Shown here in pieces: positions 60,344 through 64,000 of a DNA stretch of 64,000 nt; position 1 is the stretch's first letter; every line of letters begins with the position of its first letter. The position numbers were made by a program, and so were the translations under genes. The stretch lies in the NCBI GenBank assembly GCA_013339765.2, contig CM023450.1, forward strand, positions 41,114,711 through 41,178,710. The letters are read 5' to 3'. This stretch comes from Haemaphysalis longicornis. Lineage: Eukaryota; Arthropoda; Arachnida; Ixodida; Ixodidae. The notes under the pieces are model-generated. The model was not told the origin of the DNA. It did not search any database and saw only the letters and a program-made list of their open reading frames with translations.

Positions 60344-61253
60344 ATGAACGTTGCCTTGTCTCCAGACACGTTAAAAGTCTTCGAAAGCGTTCACGAAAGG
60401 GTCAAGAACCGCTTACTTCGGCTGCGAGAGCAAGAGGAATGGAAACGCTACTGCATTCAACACAACATCAAGCAAGGCGTTAGCAGCACTGCGACGAAAT
60501 CATCGGCTACAGCTGCATGGAAAGGCTACCAATGCTCCCCCTCGTCGAGTACCAACCAGGAAGGTTACCCCTTCGTCTCCAGTGTACAGCGTAAGGAGCT
60601 TGGCCGACCAACTGAGTGTATATTACCGCGAGCTGGAGCGGCTTCAGGGCGACTCGGGTGCTGTTATCAGGAACAGGACTCCGAAGATGTCAGCATGCCC
60701 CACCGAAAAAGTGATGACTGTGTGCGCGCAAACGCAAACTGTTTTTGAGCGCCTTTCGTCCGGACCTGTTTCGGTGACCCGTCACGAAGCTACGCAGGAC
60801 GACGCCGGAGACAAGTTCCGCATAATGCTAAATCCAGACCCAAACGAACGGTTTTCCGTCGTCAGAAAAGAAAGAGTGTTCATCCGATCGGGCGGCAGTG
60901 GACAGCGGGTTACGTGGACAAGTCCAATCCTTACTTCAAGTGAGGGGAAAAACAGGGTACCCTCGTGCAATGCGCCCGCGAGCGATCTCAGTTACGAAGC
61001 ATGCTAGGCTGTTACACGTGCCCACGGACCTTGCTGCTGACTAGATTTGTATAGAAGAAAGTTTCTAGAACAGGCGAAATGGAAGCCGCTCGCTGTAGGA
61101 GACGGGGCGGGCAATCAGTGGACGGTTATTGACAGCCTGACTGGTGACATTTTCGGCGATGTTCTGAGGGGTGTTCTCGAAGAAATCGAACACGTCTTCT
61201 GCGGTGTCGTTGACGAGCTTTTGGAGCAGGAGTTAGTCGAGCACGTAAACTGA
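60344..61253 (+). CDS. Unidentified compact gene, about 240 residues
   Basis: Not recognised. ATG at 60344 opens MNVALSPDTLKVFESVHERV and then KNRLLRLREQEEWKRYC, a charged, helical N-terminus. From 60,582 at the latest the protein-like frame is one base over (SVRSLADQLSVYYRELERLQ). It runs to a GTGAGG donor at 60940, across a 105-bp intron, to an acceptor CTAG at 61043-61044, in phase. The last exon reads LYRRKFLEQAKWKPLAV and ends in an acidic helix DIFGDVLRGVLEEIEHVF with the stop at 61251-61253. The frame change between 60,478 and 60,582 may be a short intron or an indel; no fully consistent splice pair was found. The C-terminal helix faintly recalls the end of moonraker/KIAA0753-type centrosomal proteins, but this is too weak to name it. 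Confidence 0.6.
60940..61044 (+). other. Intron in the unidentified plus-strand gene
   Basis: Donor GTGAGG, acceptor ...ctgctgactag. The codon split is A|AT, which keeps both sides in one frame, and in-frame stops inside the intron (for example TAG at 61005-61007) require its removal. Confidence 0.65.
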
Positions 61254-61308
61254 TAGGGGAACGTAGTAAAGTGTCGATTGTTGAATTCTCTGAAGTCGCC
61301 GAGAAACA

Positions 61309-61314
61309 AATAAA
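61309..61314 (+). terminator. Polyadenylation signal of the plus-strand gene
   Basis: AATAAA, 56 nt after the TGA stop. This gives a short 3' UTR and supports a real gene ending here. Confidence 0.7.
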
Positions 61315-61439
61315 TTTAGTGCGTGCAAATTGGCGATCGCTTTCTTCCTTTATCTTCGTGAACGTTTTACAACGTTATAGAGACTCAACCAACGCTGCCG
61401 AGTGAATAAGCGCTCAGCAGCAGCTATGAAGCGTAATTT

Positions 61440-61690
61440 TTTTTTTTTGACCCGCCATGGTGGCGTCCTCGTGCTCAGTGGCTGCTGAGCACGAGGACGC
61501 GGGTTCGATACCCGGCCGCGGCGGTCACCGGTTTTCTGATGGTTGCGAAAAGCAAAAACTCCCGTGTGTACGAGATTTAGGCACAAAGATCCCCAGGTGG
61601 CCAAAATTAATCCGGAGCCATCCACTGCGGCGTGCCTCATCGCCTGCGTTGCGTCGGCGCGTTAAACCCTGCAATTCAATCAATCACTTT
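61440..61690 (+). repeat. tRNA-derived SINE of the tick Ruka type
   Basis: The tRNA-related head has a B box GGTTCGATACCCGG, then the tRNA-unrelated body (GTTTTCTGATGG, CCCGTGTGTACGAGATTTAG, ATCCCCAGGTGG, CATCGCCTGCGTTGCG) and an AATTCAATC tail. A T-run precedes it. The head also contains a strong hairpin (GAGCACGAGGACGC with its complement). The body is the arrangement described for Ruka SINEs in ixodid ticks. Confidence 0.75.
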
Positions 61691-62325
61691 GTTTCTTACT
61701 GGTCGCTAAAATTAAAACCAGAGGTGACTTTTCACTCCGGATTGTTCTAGTTTTTTTTTTTAATATTCTTTGAGGCACTTCAAGTATGGTTTGGCGAAGC
61801 TGACGATCATGTGATTGGGGAATCGTATCAGTATCGTTAAATTAGTGGCCGTCATACCGTTCGTCATCAACCATATTACACCTACACTCTCGAGGTGAGA
61901 ACGCCAAACGGGAGGGACGATGCCGAGCCTTATCCGAATACTAACATCGAAAAGTGACGCATTGAGGACGTGTGCACCCGCAAGTCGTAAAATGCAGTGG
62001 CGGTCAACTCCCGGGGTAAGAAGTCAACTCCTGTCCAAACGGCCAAGGCTGTGTCACCCGCTTTGCTCTAATCGCGAGGGCGGAGCTGACTGGCTAAGAA
62101 GGTGTCTGTCCACTCCACTTCAGTTTTTCTTCTGTTTACAACCACGACGGACACGTAACCTTCCGGGTAAAGCGGCCTTGAATCCTCGCGGTATACGCTG
62201 TTCGAGTTGCAAGGACCGGTCATGACTCGTTTTCGTGCGCATACCTTCATCGCGTTCTTCTCGTCAGGCATTCTTATTATCCATCCTGACACTCACCGCG
62301 CCAGCCGCTGGGCTCGAAACGCAAT

Positions 62326-62453
62326 TTGAATTAATACTGGTCAGCCTAAATTTAACTGGGTACGCAGACAATGACAAGAAACGAAGCACAAGCACTGACC
62401 ATTGTCATTGTCTGCGTACCCAGTTAAATTTAGGCTGACCAGTATTAATTCAA
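62326..62453. repeat. Perfect 51-bp inverted repeat with 26-bp spacer
   Basis: Arms 62326-62376 and 62403-62453 are exact reverse complements (left begins TTGAATTAATACTGGTCAGC). The perfect identity implies a very recent origin or an assembly or template-switch fold-back. Confidence 0.9.
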
Positions 62454-62480
62454 GTATGATCCAACTAGCTCAGATTCTGC

Positions 62481-62629
62481 CTATTCGAAACGCAAGCCGC
62501 GGATGACACCGAACGCCATAGCGGTGCCGCCAGTGGTCACGTCGGTCATGGAATTCACCCCAGATACGATGCCCGCGGCCACCCGTACAGCGCCGTCGAG
62601 AGCAGCCGCACGCGACGGGACAGGGGGAA
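62481..62629 (-). CDS. Possible terminal exon of an unidentified minus-strand gene
   Basis: On the minus strand a strong acceptor (…gtctctctccttag) at 62630 is followed by 48 open codons to a stop at 62483-62481. The peptide is small-residue rich: SRAAALDGAVRVAAGIVSGV then NSMTDVTTGGTAMAFGVIRG and LRFE. This could be the end of a membrane or mitochondrial protein. I do not recognise it, and upstream exons were not found. Confidence 0.3.
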
Positions 62630-62653
62630 CTAAGGAGAGAGACAAAACTTTTA

Positions 62654-63110
62654 TTGTCTCTCAGTTCCCCTGATAGCCCCCCAGCAGACCTCGGGTCTCC
62701 TCCGAACCAGCCGGCCCTGCGCCGAGGGCGGACCGAAGCCGCACTGCAAGACGCGCACCGGTGGAGACTTCGGGGCGGAGGCACAGGTGTCCCGCGGAGG
62801 TGCGGGGCCTCTGCTCGGGCAAGCACATCCCCCACTCCTGCCTGGAGGACCGGCCAAACAAGGACCGCGTGTTCCTCGTGCCGGGCGTCGCGTACTCGAA
62901 CCTGGCAATCAGCTGTGGCTGCGGTTTTTGCGAGGACGAGTCCTGCATTGGCCATGCTGTTCGCTGTCGACCTGGTGCTAGCGCGTGTCACGTGCACGGG
63001 TGCCCTGGCATTGGCGTGCATTTGTAGGGCTGTCAGATGCACCACTGCGGTTCGGCGCTGCCCGGCTGCTGCTTGTGGATGGTTTGACGGAAAATTAATG
63101 GCTAAAATAA
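62654..63110 (+). CDS. GC-rich open region, uncertain coding
   Basis: All plus frames and one minus frame are open because GC is high. The frame ending at 63027 is cysteine-containing (CPAEVRGLCSGKHIPHSCLE, AISCGCGFCEDESCIG) and could be a secreted cysteine-rich exon. An AATAAA lies at about 63,106. The minus frame 62,948-62,661 is equally long. No start or family can be assigned. Confidence 0.2.
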
Positions 63111-63179
63111 ACATCTAAACCTGTACCATCTGTTTTGTATATGCGCTTAGAAACTTGAATGGGTAGAGGTAAACGCGCT

Positions 63180-63430
63180 AATTTTACCGCAGGCAAAGTG
63201 GTTATTGCGAATGAGGGACAACAGGCGAACCATCCGTTCGACAGAGTGGCTGCCAATAGACCGCAAACGCAATAGGGGTCGGCCGACAATTCGACGGAGA
63301 GATGAGCTCCGAAATTTTGGGGAAAAACATGGACTCACTCAGCTAGCACTCGATAGGCGTGGCTGGTGACCTTTGGGAGAGGCTTTCGTCCTGCAGTGGA
63401 CACAAACACGCTTATGATGATCATGATGAA
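63180..63430 (+). mobile_element. 5'-truncated LINE 3' end (RTE/Jockey-like)
   Basis: The plus-strand frame reads LLRMRDNRRTIRSTEWLPID, then RKRNRGRPTIRRRDELRNF, then LALDRRGW. This is the classic end of many LINE reverse-transcriptase ORFs (W.P.D.KR.RGRP..RW.D, ALDR..W). It ends in a (TGATGA)-like tail near 63,414-63,430. Confidence 0.75.
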
Positions 63431-64000
63431 AGTGGTTATTCGATCTTGGGGAGATATGCATAGGGCGGGAAATGTGTATTTCTGTTCGCTATTTCTCAAT
63501 CATATATAGCTCTCGTCGGTCCCCAAACCAGTCCTACACGTTTACATAGTGTCACTTCATCGTCGCAAACCTATGCCCTGTTTTCGTTGGGACATGTAAG
63601 TCCACAGTAGAGCTTGGCCTGCGATTACTGTGCACGAACGCCGTATTCCTTCTTGGGTATATATCCGCGGTGACTATGCACGGGACTGATAATCGGTATG
63701 TGTACGGGACTGACATTCTCTATCAGCAGGCCTATATTCACCATAGCCACTCCAAAAAATTGGCCGCGTATCTGCTTCTTTCGTTGCAAATGTCGTCAAA
63801 AGACGATAGTCTTTATCGACTTTTGCCAAGTAAATGCCCCCCTTCGCTTTCCAGCTCACCTCTCATGTTCTTCCTCTTGCGTCGCGTTCCTCCCAAGGTA
63901 AAGACGCCGAAGGTTTGCTTAAATCATTTTAAATTTCCCGCGTTCCGCTGCTCCAAAGCGGGTGTCTCGATGCCAACGCTGCCGTACGGCGAAGACACGT
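63431..64000. other. No feature recognised
   Basis: Mixed composition with short overlapping frames on both strands. Nothing has a recognisable start, domain or splice pattern. Confidence 0.5.

Noticed and set aside
61455..61530. Possible tRNA gene (B box GGTTCGATACCC)
   Set aside because: The body continues into a SINE and the head does not fold as a complete cloverleaf, so it is a retroposon head.

Overview
This is a eukaryotic, almost certainly arthropod, nuclear window, most likely from an ixodid (hard) tick. Short GC-rich coding exons sit in long AT-rich introns and intergenic DNA packed with transposon relics. The repeats include a tRNA-derived SINE of the type known as Ruka in Rhipicephalus, 5'-truncated LINEs, TTAA-flanked piggyBac-like elements, TA-flanked mariner/Tigger-like elements and large palindromes. 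There are no bacterial features, and most long open frames are antisense shadows of GC-rich exons. The species is an inference from repeat type and gene structure. Layout: (1) 1-1936, minus strand: the first three coding exons of RBM8A (Y14, exon junction complex). The RRM exons lie beyond the left edge. The last intron in view holds a LINE 3' fragment. (2) 1937-6590: repeat-rich intergenic DNA with weak exon candidates and a 164-bp TTAA-flanked MITE. (3) 6616-31762, minus strand: a six-exon GATAD2/p66 gene (MBD2/NuRD corepressor subunit), with its 3' UTR, and a 23-nt first coding exon in a CpG-rich region at about 28.9-32.35 kb. Splice phases agree at all five junctions and the coding length is 642 codons. 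Two compensating single-base frame errors bracket the zinc-finger region. Its introns hold piggyBac-like and mariner-like elements, a LINE, a nested TTAA insertion and an intronic CpG-rich promoter-like patch. (4) 39273-59720, minus strand: a PEX11 (alpha/beta-type) peroxisome-division gene. Exons 1, 2 and 4 are clear. Exon 3 is probably at about 56.84-57.02 kb but its frame is broken. Intron 3 (about 17 kb) holds a Tigger relic, a 415-bp palindrome, a degenerate tandem repeat, and a 2.1-kb block present twice whose second copy begins in poor-quality-looking sequence. (5) 59721-60343: a head-to-head promoter region, then an unidentified compact plus-strand gene at 60344-61253 with its polyadenylation signal. 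(6) 61.4-64 kb: a tRNA-derived SINE, a perfect 51-bp inverted repeat, a possible terminal exon of an unknown minus-strand gene, and a LINE 3' end. The three recognised genes are housekeeping genes: RNA surveillance and localisation, chromatin repression, and peroxisome fission. They share a strand but nothing suggests a joint pathway. I see no convincing undescribed biological system. The most distinctive items are the nested TTAA element family, the large palindromes, the duplicated block with a degraded junction, and the unidentified divergent gene.
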